From Promicromonospora panici (lineage in GTDB: Bacteria; Actinomycetota; Actinomycetes; Actinomycetales; Cellulomonadaceae), in contig NZ_UWYY01000003.1 of assembly GCF_900608595.1 (NCBI RefSeq), positions 1 through 64,000 of the forward strand: 64,000 nt of DNA. The letters run 5' to 3'. Under the pieces are notes generated by a model that was not told the DNA's origin, made no database searches, and saw only the letters and a program-made list of their open reading frames with translations. The stretch's first letter is position 1; each line of letters begins with the position of its first letter. The translations under genes were made by a program, and so were the position numbers. Of this stretch, positions 51,084-61,070 are shown piece by piece.

Positions 51084-51659
51084 TCACTCCTCGCCGAACG
51101 AGCCCGCGAACTCCTCGATCGCCGCCATCACCTCGTCGATGATCGCCAGGTTCTCCGCCCGGTCCTGCGGCACCTCGAGGCTGTGGTCCGCGCTCTCCAC
51201 CTCGACGACGTCGGCCTGTGAGCCGTCCGCGAGATCGCCGTCCCACAGGGGGTCCGCGGTGCCGCCGATCAGCAGGTGCTCCTCGTCCAGGTCGGCGGCC
51301 GTCGCCCGCACGTCGAGCGCGTCCTCGCTGGTGAGCACGGGTGTGAGCCACACGCCCGGCAGTCCGAGGCGGACCGCCAGCGGCATCGCGAGCGTGCCGA
51401 GGGACTTGGCCACCACGATGTGCAGCGTGTCCTCGTCGGGGGCGTCCGCGCCGTCGAGAATCTCCTCGTACGCGGCGCGGGCCTCGTCCCAGGTGGGCTT
51501 GGTCGTCCACTCCAGGGTGCGGACCGTCCAGCCCTGGTCGCTCAGCGCGGCCCGGGCGTACCAGAGCAGAGGTCCCATGGCGGTGTAGCCGCTGCCGGGC
51601 AGAACCGTCGCGACGCGGGCCGGGTCGCCGTCGGTGACTTGCAGCGTGTAGGCAGGCAC
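51084..51659 (-). CDS. Small alpha/beta hydrolase
   Basis: The 191-residue protein shows the alpha/beta-hydrolase core: VLPGSGYTAMGPLLWYA (oxyanion region), nucleophile Ser in VAKSLGT (A-K-S-x-G rather than G-x-S-x-G), Asp in GGTADPLWDG and His in ADHSLEV. All three catalytic positions are present. It has no signal peptide. Substrate unknown. It stands alone between a lipoprotein gene and the giant surface-protein gene. Confidence 0.8.
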   Translation of the reverse strand: MPAYTLQVTDGDPARVATVLPGSGYTAMGPLLWYARAALSDQGWTVRTLEWTTKPTWDEARAAYEEILDGADAPDEDTLHIVVAKSLGTLAMPLAVRLGLPGVWLTPVLTSEDALDVRATAADLDEEHLLIGGTADPLWDGDLADGSQADVVEVESADHSLEVPQDRAENLAIIDEVMAAIEEFAGSFGEE

Positions 51660-51680
51660 GTGGTCATCATGGCAGGTCAG

Positions 51681-51729
51681 GCGAAAGCCCTGCCAGCGGC
51701 CGGGGGTGTGGCCGTGGCAGGGCTTTCGC
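51681..51729 (-). terminator. Strong hairpin terminator after giant surface-protein gene
   Basis: Perfect 15-bp arms GCGAAAGCCCTGCCA and TGGCAGGGCTTTCGC with a 19-bp loop lie 22 bp after the stop codon at 51751. Confidence 0.8.
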
Positions 51730-51750
51730 TCTCAGGGCGTCACCGTCGCA

Positions 51751-54700
51751 TCAGCGGATGTTGCGTCGCTGGTGCGCGATGATCAGGGCGGCCGCGCCGA
51801 GCAGGATCAGGAGCGCCGCTCCCGCGATGATCCAGCCGAGGTCGGCACCCGTCATCGCCAGGGGCGGCGGCGGGTCGCTCGGCGTGCCGGGGTCTCCGGG
51901 CTCACCGGGCTCGTCCGGCGTGGCGCAGGCCTCCGCGGTGTCGGCCAGGTCGTTGTGACCGATCCCGGCCGTGTTCGCGAACCCGCCCGGCTTGCCGGAG
52001 CCGGGCTCGGGGCACGTGAACGTGGAGGTGTCCCCCGAGTCACCCGGAACGGTGGCCCGGACCTGCACCCGATAGGTGTGCTTGCCCCCGGCGGGCAGGT
52101 CCACATCGGTGGCGACCACGTTCGTAGCAGCCCCCGGCGCTCCCCGGCCGGTCCAGGACCGGGCGGCGGTCACGCCCTTCGGCGTGTCCGTCACCTGCGC
52201 CGCGGCGACCTGGATCCCCGCGCCGAACCGCAGCCGGTCGGTGAGGGTGTACTCGCCCGCGGCGGCACCGGTGTTGACCGCCGTGATCGCGTACGTGACC
52301 GTCCACTGCCCGTTCGGGCCGGCGACCGGGTCACCGATCACGGACTTGGTGATGTCGATCGACGGCACCGGAGCACAGTCCGTGTCGGTCTGCGTCCCTC
52401 CGGTCTCGTCGGTCAGGGTCGCGGCGTTGTTCAGGCCCTGCTCGAGCAGGTTCGACCCGGGCGGGACGGTGCAGGCCGGCGAGCCCGTCCCGTCGTCGTC
52501 CACGTCGCCCTCCGCGAAGTGCAGCGGGACCTTCGCGAGCACGGTCACCCGGTAGACGTGCGGGGAGTACCCCTTGTCGTCCAGGCCGGCGATCCGTACG
52601 CCGGTGGCGATGCGCTGATCGCCGTCACCGTCGAACCCCTTGTTCACGGTGACCCCCTGCGGGCCGGTGACCTTGACGTCCTGGGCCGTGATGACCGGGG
52701 CGAAGAGGAGCTCGTCGTCCAGGTCGTAGGTGGTCGGCTCGGTGCCGACGTTCCCGACGGTCAGGTCGTAGACCACCTTCCAGGTGCCGTTCCCTGCGGG
52801 CTTGGCCGAGACCAGGGCCTTGTCCAGGGTCGGCTTGCCCGGGCGGACGCACTCCTCGTCGGAGTCCTCGATCCCGTTCCAGCTGACTCCGGCGACGTTG
52901 TTCAGCGCCCCGTCGATGGTCCCGTCACCGGTGGTGCACTCGGGTGCCTCGGGCACCTCGATGGTGCTCAGGTCCGCCGCGTACCGCACCGTGACCGTAT
53001 AGGTGTGCACCACCGGGGCGCCTGGCGCCTCGGCGATGGGCTGGCCGGTCACGATCCGCGGGTCGTCGACGCCGTCGAAGCCGGGGTTGAACCCGACCGG
53101 GTCGGGCGCGTCGGTGGACACGTCCTCGATGCCGACCACCGTCACCCCCTTACCGGGCTCGAGGGTGTCGTCCAGGTCGTACGACCCGGCGCCGGGACCA
53201 CGGTTGGTGACCATGATCTCGTAGCTCGCGTCGTACACCCCGTCCTCACCGTCGACCGGCGTCACCGCGCCCGCGATGGACTTGGTGATGTCGATCAGCG
53301 GCAGCGGCGCGCACACGTCGTCGTCCTGGGTCTCGCCGTTGTGCGTGAGCTCACCGGTGTTCGCGAGACCACCCGGCTTGCCCGGCTGGCACTTCAGGGT
53401 GTCCGGCGTGGCCGCGTCGTCCAGCGAGACGACCGCCTGCACCTGGTAGGTGTGGCTGCCACCCGCCCGCAGGGCGACGTCGGCGGCGACCACGTTCTCG
53501 CCGGCGTCGTCGGTGCCCTGGCCGGTCCAGCCGACCGACGGCGTGACGCCGTCCGGGACATCCGTGACCTCGGCGGACTCGATCACGATCCCGGCCCCGT
53601 ACCGCAGCCGGTCACGCACGACGTACTTCCCCTCAGCCTGACCGATGTTGTCCACCACCAGGTCGTAGGTGATGGTCCAGGTCCCGTCACCGTTCGGCGT
53701 CGGGCCGTCGCTGATCTCCTTCCTCATCTCGAACAGCGGCACGCTCGGGCAGACCTCGTCCTCGCCCACGATGCCGTTGTGGTCCAGCAGCGTGCCGTTG
53801 GCCAGTCCGCCGCTCTCGCCCGACCCGGGGGGCGGGCAGACCAGGGTGCTCGGGTCGATCGTCTCCTCGTCCAGCGAGACGACGAGCTCCACCTGGTACG
53901 TGTGCTTCGCACCCGCATCCAGGCTCACCCCGGTGGCGACCAGGTTCTCCGCCGCGTCGGGCGTGTCCCCCAGGCCGGTCCAGCCGCGCTCGAGCGGCAC
54001 GCCGGCCGGCCCGGTCACGTCCTTCCCGACGACGTTGATGTCGCCGCCCAGGCGCAGCTGGTCGTACACGTCGTACTCACCGGTGGCGGCCCCGACGTTC
54101 TCGGCGACGACGTCGTAGACGACCGTCCAGGTCCCGTCACCGTTCGGCGTCGGGCCCTCTGCCACCGTCTTGTCCACGGTGATGTACGCGACCGTGACGC
54201 ACGCCGGGTCGTCGTCGGTCAGGTCGTTGTGCTCGATCTGAGCGGTGTTCGACAGGCCGCCGTTCTCGCTCGGGTCGTCCGAGCACGGCGTGATCACGAC
54301 GGCGCCGTCCTCGTCGTCGATCGAGAGGACGACCTCCACCTGGTAGGTGTGGCTCTCCCCCGCGGGCAGGTCGACGCCGGAGGCGATGACGTTCTCCGGC
54401 GAGGTCTGGTCGGCGCCGAGACCGGTCCAGTCCGGCGAGGCCGTGACGCCGTCCGGCGTCGTGATGATCCGGCCGGAGTCGATGACCAGGTCACCGTCCG
54501 CCGTCATCTTGTCGGTCATGTCGTACTCGCCGTCGGCCTTGCCGGAGTTCTTGGCGACGATGTCGTAGGTGACCGTCCAGGTGCCGTCCCGGTTCGGGAC
54601 CGGACCCTCGCTGATGGACTTGGTGATGTCGATCGAGGGGATCGGCGCGCACGCCTGGTCGTCCTCGGTCTCGCCACGCTCGTCCGTCATCTGCGACGTG

Positions 54701-57700
54701 TTGTTGAACGCCGTGTCCGAGTCGTCGCCGTCGGCGCCGCACTCGGTCGGGTCGTCGGCGCTGCCCGCACCCGGGATGTTCAGCGGCACGTCCGCGATCA
54801 CGGTCAGCTCGTATTCGTGCGCCGCGTAACCGTCGTCGTCGCTACCCAGGAGCGGGACGCCGGACGCGATGCCCACGTTGCCCTGCCCGTCCCAGGCGGG
54901 ATCGGTCAGCGTGACGCCGTCGGGCGACGACGTCACCTCCGCCGAGACGATGTCCGCCTCGTCGGTGAAGTGCAGCGTGTCCTCCAGGCTGTACGACGTC
55001 GGCGCCTCCGAGACGTTGGTGACCTCGATCCCGTACACGACCTCCCACTGGCCGTTGCCGATGGGGGTCGCCGAGATCAGGGTCTTCTCGTGCGTCGGCT
55101 CTCCGTCGATCTCGAACCCGGCCGGGTCGCAGTTGATCGTCGGCGGATCCTCGGAGTCGTCCGGCTGATCCGCTTCGGCGCACGCGTTGTTGACCACGAC
55201 GTCGCCTGCCGCGGCGTCGGCCGTGATCTCGAACTCGTGCGTGTCGGTGTCCCCCGGCGCCAGCTCGTCGATCGTGAACGAGCCGAGCTCGGGCTGCTTG
55301 TCGTCGGAGACGACGACGTCCGTCAGCGTGCCCTGGCCGGTGTTCTCCACGACGATCCGGTACCGGATGGTCTCGCCGTCGCGGAAGACCGGGTAGTCGG
55401 CCGGGTCGTTGGCGTCGTGCCAGTTCCCCTCGAGGTCCTGCACGTACTTCTTGAGCGACGCCGAGTACATCGTGCCCATGGTCAGCGGCTCCGACGTGCG
55501 CATCACGAGCCTCGTGTGCTCGGCACGCGCCTGGGAGCGGTTCACCCAGACGTCGCCCGGGTCGGCACCCTCCGTCTCGATGTTGATCTTGAACGCGAGC
55601 GACGCGCCCGGCGCGAGCTGGCCGCCGATCACCCGGATCGCCGTCGGGTTGGCCGGCATGGTCGTGGTCCAGCCCGCCGTGTTGCCGGCCGGGTTGCCGG
55701 CCGCGCCGTTCGAGGCGTGCGCCGGGTCGTCGCTGAGTGAGGCCGGATCCTCGTCGGTGTAGTAGACCGTCGCGCCCGCGGGCACGTCGACGCTCGTGAC
55801 GCTGTAAGTGCCCTCGTAGTCCGTGCCGCGGCCGTCACCGTTATACGGGAGGATGTCGATCGTGTCGGTGAACCGCTGCGGCAGCGGGTCCTCGGACTTG
55901 AGCGTCACCGTCCACGAGCCCGTGCCGTCGCCGGAACCGTCCGGGTTGGCGATGAACCACTGGTCGGTGCTCTTGCCGATCAGAGTCTGGCCGTTCGTGG
56001 TGATCGTGACCTGGGAGGTCGCGGGCGGGGTGGTCAGCCCGTTGAAGGTGCTGGTGGCCGTGTTGGTGAGCACCTGACCTGGCCGGACCGAGCTACCGGC
56101 CACCGCCTGGTAGGTCAGGGTGTGCTCCTCGTTCGTCGGCACGTCGTCGAGGGTCCAGCGCAGGACCTGCTGCCCCGCGGCGTTGGTGGTCACCACGGGC
56201 GCCGGGGTCGCGGACCCCGCGACATAGGTCATGCCCACCGGGAGCGTGTCGGTGATGACGTAGCCGTCCACCGTGTCGGGGATCGCACCCGAGCCATTCG
56301 CCGAGTAGGTCAGCGTGAACGTCCCGGGCTCACCCGGCTTGACCGTCGACTGGCTCGCGGCCTTCCGGATCGCCGGGGTCGCGGTGACGATCCGCAGGAT
56401 GTCGCGGCGCCCGTTGGTCGCCGGGTAGCGCGCGCCGGGGGTGGGGTTGGTCACCGTCGAGTTCCACGGCTCGCCCGGACCCTCCCAGACACCGCTGACC
56501 GGGTTGTACACGGAGCCGAACATCCAGACGTCCTGGCCGGCCCGCACGTCGTCCTTGATCGTCGTGTAGCCGACGAGCTGGATGCCGTTGAACCCCTCGG
56601 CCGTGAGCAGCGAGTCCGGGTACATGATCCGGATGGCCTTGACCTGGGCGAGGTCGGTCGGCGGTGTCGTCGTCCAGTTCGCCGGGTCGGTGCCGCAGTT
56701 GAACGCGTTCGGGTTGGCGACGTTGCCCACGTAGTACTGGATCGCCGGCGGGTTGTCCAGCTCGCTCGCGCCGCCCTCTCCGGTGGGGGAGTAGCCGCGA
56801 ATCGACGGGAATGCAGTTCCGGCTGGCGGCGGGGTGTACGTGGCATGGGCGGTGTCGAAGACCAGACACTGCCCATGCTGCGCCGTCGGGGGCGCGTTCA
56901 GGCGGGCGGCAGTGTTGTTGATGTACTGCATGACCGTCGTACCGGGCGAGACCCGGTAGGTGTCGTCCCAGTTGGTGCCCCCGGCACCGGTGTACGGACG
57001 GTGGTATGGAGCGGCCCATCGACCGGGCAGCACGTAGGTCTTGCTGGTGCTGTTGTTGCCGGCCAGGTCGGTGGACCTCAGCCCCGTCGTCGAGGTGTAC
57101 GTCGGGGCATTCGACTGCAGGGTGATCGAACCGGACTGGTTGGTGGCGACGTGGAGCCACAGGCTGCCGCTCGCGATGTAGTTCCAGTCCGTCGGGAGCG
57201 GGTTCCGCTCAATCGTCGAGTCATACTTCGGAACGCTGGCGAGGTCGTAGTTGATGCCGGTCAGCCGCAGGTCGAACACACCAGGCATGCCCGCGACCGG
57301 CGTCAGGGTGCAGCTGTCCACGAAGGACGTCTGCTGGTCGGCCGGATAGCCCGGCAGCTCGGACCAGGGGACCCCGCTGGCCCGGTTGCCGTTGAACGGT
57401 GTGCAGCCCGTGTCGCCGTTGTACTTCGTGCCGATGGTGACCGGCGCCCCGTTGCTCTCGGTGAAGCGCAGCCGATAGGTCACGCTGTCGGGGCCGGGGT
57501 CCGAGCCCTTGCCCAGTCGCAGCGCCCATTCCAGGTCGAGGTCGACCGACCGGTAGTTCTCGTCCCATCGGTAGTACGTGGTGTTGCCACCGAACTGCAT
57601 GTCCATCGCGAAGTCGTTCTCGATGGCGATCGGGTCCAGCGGCATCTCCAGCCCGTTGGTCTCACCGACGGCGGTGAGCTCCTCGCCCGTCTCGCCGTCG

Positions 57701-58191
57701 ACCACCACGGGGGTCTGCACGATCACCGCGGTGCCCTGCTCCACCGTGCCCAGGTTGCAGGTCAGCGTCTTGCCGTCGGCCGAGATCGCCGAGACGGGGT
57801 CGACGTCGGCTTTGCGGCACAGGTCCGGGATCTCGTTGAACCGGCCCTTGTCCAGGGTGACGGTGAACGTCACGTCGTCGACGGGGTCGTTGGCGGGCGC
57901 CTCCGCGTCGTCGTTGACGTTGATCCGCCAGACGGCGTTGACCACGTCACCGCGACCCACGGTGGCCGGCGTACTCGCCTCCCACTCGCCCTCGATCTCG
58001 TACACGGTCTCGGCGAACGCCGGCGGCGCCGCAGTGGCGACGAGCCCGCTGCATGCCGTCACGGCGGCCATCGCACCGCCGATCAAACGCCTGAGCAGAC
58101 TGCGCCGGGAATCACGTGCCCCCGGCGCTACCTCGAAGTGACGGCCTCTTCTCCTGCGACCGGTGCGACGGTCTTGTGACGGACTGTGCAT
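51751..58191 (-). CDS. Giant LAMTG-anchored surface protein with DUF11/DUF7507-like repeats
   Basis: This 2146-residue protein has an extended signal peptide with an Arg-rich head (RRTGRRRRGRHF) and hydrophobic core (about 35-60). An N-terminal adhesin-like region with paired cysteines follows (about 62-620). DUF11-like domains span about 620-1050, then roughly seven tandem repeats of about 150 residues (about 1050-2090), each opening with a variant of IDITKSI and NGDGTWTVTYDIV. A LAMTG sorting signal sits at 2111-2115 with hydrophobic helix and RRNIR tail. It should be covalently attached to the wall by a class E sortase. ATG 58191 follows GGAAAGGAAA. A candidate promoter lies at 58260-58289. 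Confidence 0.9.
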   Translation of the reverse strand: MHSPSQDRRTGRRRRGRHFEVAPGARDSRRSLLRRLIGGAMAAVTACSGLVATAAPPAFAETVYEIEGEWEASTPATVGRGDVVNAVWRINVNDDAEAPANDPVDDVTFTVTLDKGRFNEIPDLCRKADVDPVSAISADGKTLTCNLGTVEQGTAVIVQTPVVVDGETGEELTAVGETNGLEMPLDPIAIENDFAMDMQFGGNTTYYRWDENYRSVDLDLEWALRLGKGSDPGPDSVTYRLRFTESNGAPVTIGTKYNGDTGCTPFNGNRASGVPWSELPGYPADQQTSFVDSCTLTPVAGMPGVFDLRLTGINYDLASVPKYDSTIERNPLPTDWNYIASGSLWLHVATNQSGSITLQSNAPTYTSTTGLRSTDLAGNNSTSKTYVLPGRWAAPYHRPYTGAGGTNWDDTYRVSPGTTVMQYINNTAARLNAPPTAQHGQCLVFDTAHATYTPPPAGTAFPSIRGYSPTGEGGASELDNPPAIQYYVGNVANPNAFNCGTDPANWTTTPPTDLAQVKAIRIMYPDSLLTAEGFNGIQLVGYTTIKDDVRAGQDVWMFGSVYNPVSGVWEGPGEPWNSTVTNPTPGARYPATNGRRDILRIVTATPAIRKAASQSTVKPGEPGTFTLTYSANGSGAIPDTVDGYVITDTLPVGMTYVAGSATPAPVVTTNAAGQQVLRWTLDDVPTNEEHTLTYQAVAGSSVRPGQVLTNTATSTFNGLTTPPATSQVTITTNGQTLIGKSTDQWFIANPDGSGDGTGSWTVTLKSEDPLPQRFTDTIDILPYNGDGRGTDYEGTYSVTSVDVPAGATVYYTDEDPASLSDDPAHASNGAAGNPAGNTAGWTTTMPANPTAIRVIGGQLAPGASLAFKINIETEGADPGDVWVNRSQARAEHTRLVMRTSEPLTMGTMYSASLKKYVQDLEGNWHDANDPADYPVFRDGETIRYRIVVENTGQGTLTDVVVSDDKQPELGSFTIDELAPGDTDTHEFEITADAAAGDVVVNNACAEADQPDDSEDPPTINCDPAGFEIDGEPTHEKTLISATPIGNGQWEVVYGIEVTNVSEAPTSYSLEDTLHFTDEADIVSAEVTSSPDGVTLTDPAWDGQGNVGIASGVPLLGSDDDGYAAHEYELTVIADVPLNIPGAGSADDPTECGADGDDSDTAFNNTSQMTDERGETEDDQACAPIPSIDITKSISEGPVPNRDGTWTVTYDIVAKNSGKADGEYDMTDKMTADGDLVIDSGRIITTPDGVTASPDWTGLGADQTSPENVIASGVDLPAGESHTYQVEVVLSIDDEDGAVVITPCSDDPSENGGLSNTAQIEHNDLTDDDPACVTVAYITVDKTVAEGPTPNGDGTWTVVYDVVAENVGAATGEYDVYDQLRLGGDINVVGKDVTGPAGVPLERGWTGLGDTPDAAENLVATGVSLDAGAKHTYQVELVVSLDEETIDPSTLVCPPPGSGESGGLANGTLLDHNGIVGEDEVCPSVPLFEMRKEISDGPTPNGDGTWTITYDLVVDNIGQAEGKYVVRDRLRYGAGIVIESAEVTDVPDGVTPSVGWTGQGTDDAGENVVAADVALRAGGSHTYQVQAVVSLDDAATPDTLKCQPGKPGGLANTGELTHNGETQDDDVCAPLPLIDITKSIAGAVTPVDGEDGVYDASYEIMVTNRGPGAGSYDLDDTLEPGKGVTVVGIEDVSTDAPDPVGFNPGFDGVDDPRIVTGQPIAEAPGAPVVHTYTVTVRYAADLSTIEVPEAPECTTGDGTIDGALNNVAGVSWNGIEDSDEECVRPGKPTLDKALVSAKPAGNGTWKVVYDLTVGNVGTEPTTYDLDDELLFAPVITAQDVKVTGPQGVTVNKGFDGDGDQRIATGVRIAGLDDKGYSPHVYRVTVLAKVPLHFAEGDVDDDGTGSPACTVPPGSNLLEQGLNNAATLTDETGGTQTDTDCAPVPSIDITKSVIGDPVAGPNGQWTVTYAITAVNTGAAAGEYTLTDRLRFGAGIQVAAAQVTDTPKGVTAARSWTGRGAPGAATNVVATDVDLPAGGKHTYRVQVRATVPGDSGDTSTFTCPEPGSGKPGGFANTAGIGHNDLADTAEACATPDEPGEPGDPGTPSDPPPPLAMTGADLGWIIAGAALLILLGAAALIIAHQRRNIR

Positions 58192-58209
58192 GGGTTTCCT
58201 TTCCTGTTT

Positions 58210-58228
58210 GCACGCGTGGCTCGCGTGC
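58210..58228 (-). promoter_or_regulatory. Leader hairpin of the giant surface-protein gene
   Basis: Perfect 7-bp arms GCACGCG and CGCGTGC enclose a 5-bp loop, ending about 18 bp before the start codon and just upstream of the ribosome-binding site. It may modulate translation. Confidence 0.45.
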
Positions 58229-58259
58229 TACCCCCTGCTCCCATGCACAGACGTCGGTA

Positions 58260-58289
58260 GTTCTAGGTGGTGACGGGCGCGAACGTCAA
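58260..58289 (-). promoter_or_regulatory. Candidate sigma-70 type promoter for the giant surface-protein gene
   Basis: On the minus strand TTGACG (58289-58284) and TAGAAC (58265-58260) are 18 bp apart, giving a leader of about 60 bases. The divergent LuxR/TPR gene starts about 105 bp away, so that regulator is a plausible controller. Confidence 0.5.
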
Positions 58290-58394
58290 CGCTCGATAAA
58301 GACCGGCACCCTGGCGTCACCGCCGTCCGACAGGTGGCGCAGTAACATGCGATAGACGGCCGCCCCTGCGTGGCCGGAGGCGAGGCGGTGCGAC

Positions 58395-60023
58395 GTGGCC
58401 AGAGAGATCGAGCCAGTACGGTCGCCGGTGGCGGCGGCTCCATCGCCCTGGCGTGCTGTCTACGACCGGCTCCAGGCCGCTGATCCCGCCGAGCTCGACG
58501 TCGGCCAGCTGGAGCAGCTCGCCGAAGCGGCCTTCTGGCTGGGGCGTCCCCAGGAGTCGATCTCAGCCCGGCAGCGCGCCTACACGAGATTCCGGGACTC
58601 CGGCGACTCGGCCGGCGCGACCCGTTCAGCCTGGCTGCTGTTCAACAGCCATTTTGATCTCGACGAGACCGCCGCAGCGGGAGGCTGGCTCAAGCGCGCC
58701 CGCAAGCACGCCGAGGAGGCACCTGAGCGGGTCGAGCCGGGCTACGTCTGCTTCGCCGAAGCCTGCTGGGCGCTGTATCAGGGCGACACCGACGCGGCGC
58801 TGACACATAACGCGCGGGCGCTCGAGGTGGCACAGCGCACGCGCGATCACGACCTGGAAGCGCTCTGCCTTGCCGTCGACGGCCGGGTGCGCATCGCCCG
58901 ACATGAGCCCGCCGAGGGCCTGCAACGCCTCGACGAGGCGATGGTCGCGGTGCTCAACGACGAGCTGACGCCCTTCATCACGGGATGGGTCTACTGCCTG
59001 GTGCTCGACACGTGCCACGAGCTGGGTGATGTGCGGCGGGCCGGACAGTGGACCGACCTCGCGGTGCGCTGGTGCGAGCAACGCGGCCACGACAGCTGGT
59101 ACCCGGGCCTGTGCCGCCTGCATCAGTGCGAGCTCAGATCGTTGCACGGCGAATGGACGGTCGCCGAGACCCAAGCCGTGCGCGCGGCCACGGAGCTCGC
59201 ACCCTTCGGCGACTACCTGATCGCCTACGGCCAGTACCTCGCAGGTGAGATCCGCAGGCGCAAGGGTGATTATCGAGGTGCCGAGGAAGCCTTCCGGCGC
59301 ACTTATGAACACGGCGGTGATCCGCAGCCAGGGCTGGCGCTGTTGCGGCTCGCCGAGGGCAAGGCGGGCGAGGCGACGGTCGCGCTCCGTGTAGCGCTGG
59401 CGAGCAGTGCCGGCAGCCCGTTGCGGCACGCCCGCCTCCTCGCCGCTCATGTTCAGGCCGAGCTGGCCCGGGGCGGCGTCGAGGCAGCGGAGGCCTCCGC
59501 GGAAGCGCTCGACCGGCTGGCGGACACCATGAGCACCCTGCTGCTGCGCGCCATGGCCGACCTGGCGACCGGCGCGGTCGCCCTGGAACGTGGTGCTGCC
59601 GAAGCGGCGCTGCCACCGTTACGCAGCGCGTGTGCGGTCTTCCACCGGCTGTCCTGCCCGTACGAGGCCGCTGAGGCGCGGGTTCTGGTCGGCATCGCCG
59701 TCCGAGGGCTCGGCGATCATGCCACTGCCGATCTGGAGCTCGACACCGCACGGGTGACCTTCGCCCGACTCGGCGCGGCTCCGGACGTCGCGCGCGTCAG
59801 TGCCCTGCAGGCTGCGGAACCCAGGGGCGGCACCGGCTTGACCGCACGCGAGGTGGAGGTCCTGCGCCTGGTCGCCAAGGGCCGCTCCAACCGGCAGATC
59901 GCGACCGAGCTGGTGATCAGCGAGCACACCGTGGCCCGCCACCTGGCCAACATCTTCGGCAAGCTCGGGGTCGCCTCGCGGTCGGCAGCCGCCTCGTACG
60001 CCTACGAGCACTTCCTGGTCTGA
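58395..60023 (+). CDS. TPR-containing LuxR-family transcriptional regulator
   Basis: In this 542-residue protein, residues 25-465 are helical repeats of TPR type ([20 protein letters not shown] and similar), without any Walker motif, so this is the ATPase-less relative of MalT/LAL regulators. The C-terminal LuxR HTH (about 475-540) reads [39 protein letters not shown] start 58395 follows GGAGGCGAG. Divergent from the giant surface protein, which it may control. A short direct repeat (TGGTCTGAATYAACC) covers its stop codon. Confidence 0.85.
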   Translation: MAREIEPVRSPVAAAPSPWRAVYDRLQAADPAELDVGQLEQLAEAAFWLGRPQESISARQRAYTRFRDSGDSAGATRSAWLLFNSHFDLDETAAAGGWLKRARKHAEEAPERVEPGYVCFAEACWALYQGDTDAALTHNARALEVAQRTRDHDLEALCLAVDGRVRIARHEPAEGLQRLDEAMVAVLNDELTPFITGWVYCLVLDTCHELGDVRRAGQWTDLAVRWCEQRGHDSWYPGLCRLHQCELRSLHGEWTVAETQAVRAATELAPFGDYLIAYGQYLAGEIRRRKGDYRGAEEAFRRTYEHGGDPQPGLALLRLAEGKAGEATVALRVALASSAGSPLRHARLLAAHVQAELARGGVEAAEASAEALDRLADTMSTLLLRAMADLATGAVALERGAAEAALPPLRSACAVFHRLSCPYEAAEARVLVGIAVRGLGDHATADLELDTARVTFARLGAAPDVARVSALQAAEPRGGTGLTAREVEVLRLVAKGRSNRQIATELVISEHTVARHLANIFGKLGVASRSAAASYAYEHFLV

Positions 60024-60119
60024 ATCAACCCATGGTCTGAATTAACCACTGCGCGTACCTGGCAGATTGGCGATTACTGCTGAAGCGGACGAGCACCCAA
60101 GATCCGTAGCGTCGACCGC

Positions 60120-61070
60120 ATGAGAATCCGGCTGGCTGGAGCACTGGTGTTGAGCGCGCTGACCTCCGCGCTGGTGCTCGGCACGCCGGAAGCCAGCCAG
60201 ATCTGGGCCTGGGTGATCACCGGGCTGCAGGTGCTGGCACTCCGGCTGGCCGCCGAACGACGCGGCGCATGGGGCTGGCTTCTCGGTTTCAGCGTGCAGC
60301 CGGTGTGGATCGCCTACGCGGCCGCGACCGAACAGTGGGGCTTCGTCCTCGGCTGCCTCGTCTCGGCCGCGGTCCAGCTACGGAACTACGTGCGTGCGGC
60401 CGATCCCGAAGACGCCAGCTCGTCCTCACCCGCTCGCCTCGGCGGCGCGGTCTTCCTTCGCGCCTCAACGCCCAGTGAAGACCGGCACCTCCCGGTCCAG
60501 GAACGCCGCCACCGCCACGGCGTGGTCCTTGGTCGAACCGCACGTGACCTGCCCGATCGCCTCGGCCTCGAGCGCTTCGTCGAGGCTCAGTCCGCTCGCC
60601 TGCCCGATCAGGCGCTTGCTCTCCGCGAACGCTGTGGTCGGCCCCTCGGAGAGCTTCCGGGCGAGGGCGAGGGCCCGGGGCAGCACCTCGTCGGCGTCGA
60701 CCGTCTCGCCGGAGATGCCCCAGGCGATGGCCTCCTCAGCCGTGAAGGTGCGGCCGAACAGGACCAGCTCCTTCGCCCGCGCGTCCCCGACCGCGCGCGG
60801 CAGCGTGACGGACAGGCCGGTGTCGAAGGTCAGCCCGATCCCGGCGAACGCGGTCGCCAGCTTGACGCCGGTCGCGAAGACCCGGTGGTCGCAGGCCAGC
60901 GCGAGGCCCAGCCCGGCGCCGACGCACGTTCCGCCCACGGCGGCGATGACCGGCTTGGGCATGGTGAGCAGGTCCCGCACGATCGGCGTGTAGTGCTCGC
61001 GGACCGTGGCGAAGGCCCGTTCGGCCCCGCCCGCCAGGGCCTTCGCGTGCTCGACGAGATCCTGGCCTAG
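60120..61070 (+). CDS. Small membrane protein with extended antisense-overlapping frame
   Basis: The first ~105 codons encode a convincing small four-helix membrane protein: IRLAGALVLSALTSALVLG, IWAWVITGLQVLALRLAA, GAWGWLLGFSVQPVWIAY and WGFVLGCLVSAAVQLRNYV. After about 60430 the frame stays open but becomes Arg/Gly/Asp-rich and runs 606 bp antisense through the crotonase gene, which is typical shadow coding in high-GC DNA. The true stop was probably lost by a small frameshift, or the annotated tail is real but unlikely. The role is unknown. Confidence 0.45.
   Translation: MRIRLAGALVLSALTSALVLGTPEASQIWAWVITGLQVLALRLAAERRGAWGWLLGFSVQPVWIAYAAATEQWGFVLGCLVSAAVQLRNYVRAADPEDASSSSPARLGGAVFLRASTPSEDRHLPVQERRHRHGVVLGRTARDLPDRLGLERFVEAQSARLPDQALALRERCGRPLGELPGEGEGPGQHLVGVDRLAGDAPGDGLLSREGAAEQDQLLRPRVPDRARQRDGQAGVEGQPDPGERGRQLDAGREDPVVAGQREAQPGADARSAHGGDDRLGHGEQVPHDRRVVLADRGEGPFGPARQGLRVLDEILA

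Noticed and set aside
51706..55740. Plus-strand frame of more than 1300 codons inside the giant surface-protein gene
   Set aside because: It mirrors the repeats of the sense gene, has Arg/Val/Asp-rich composition and no domain; shadow of the repeat gene.
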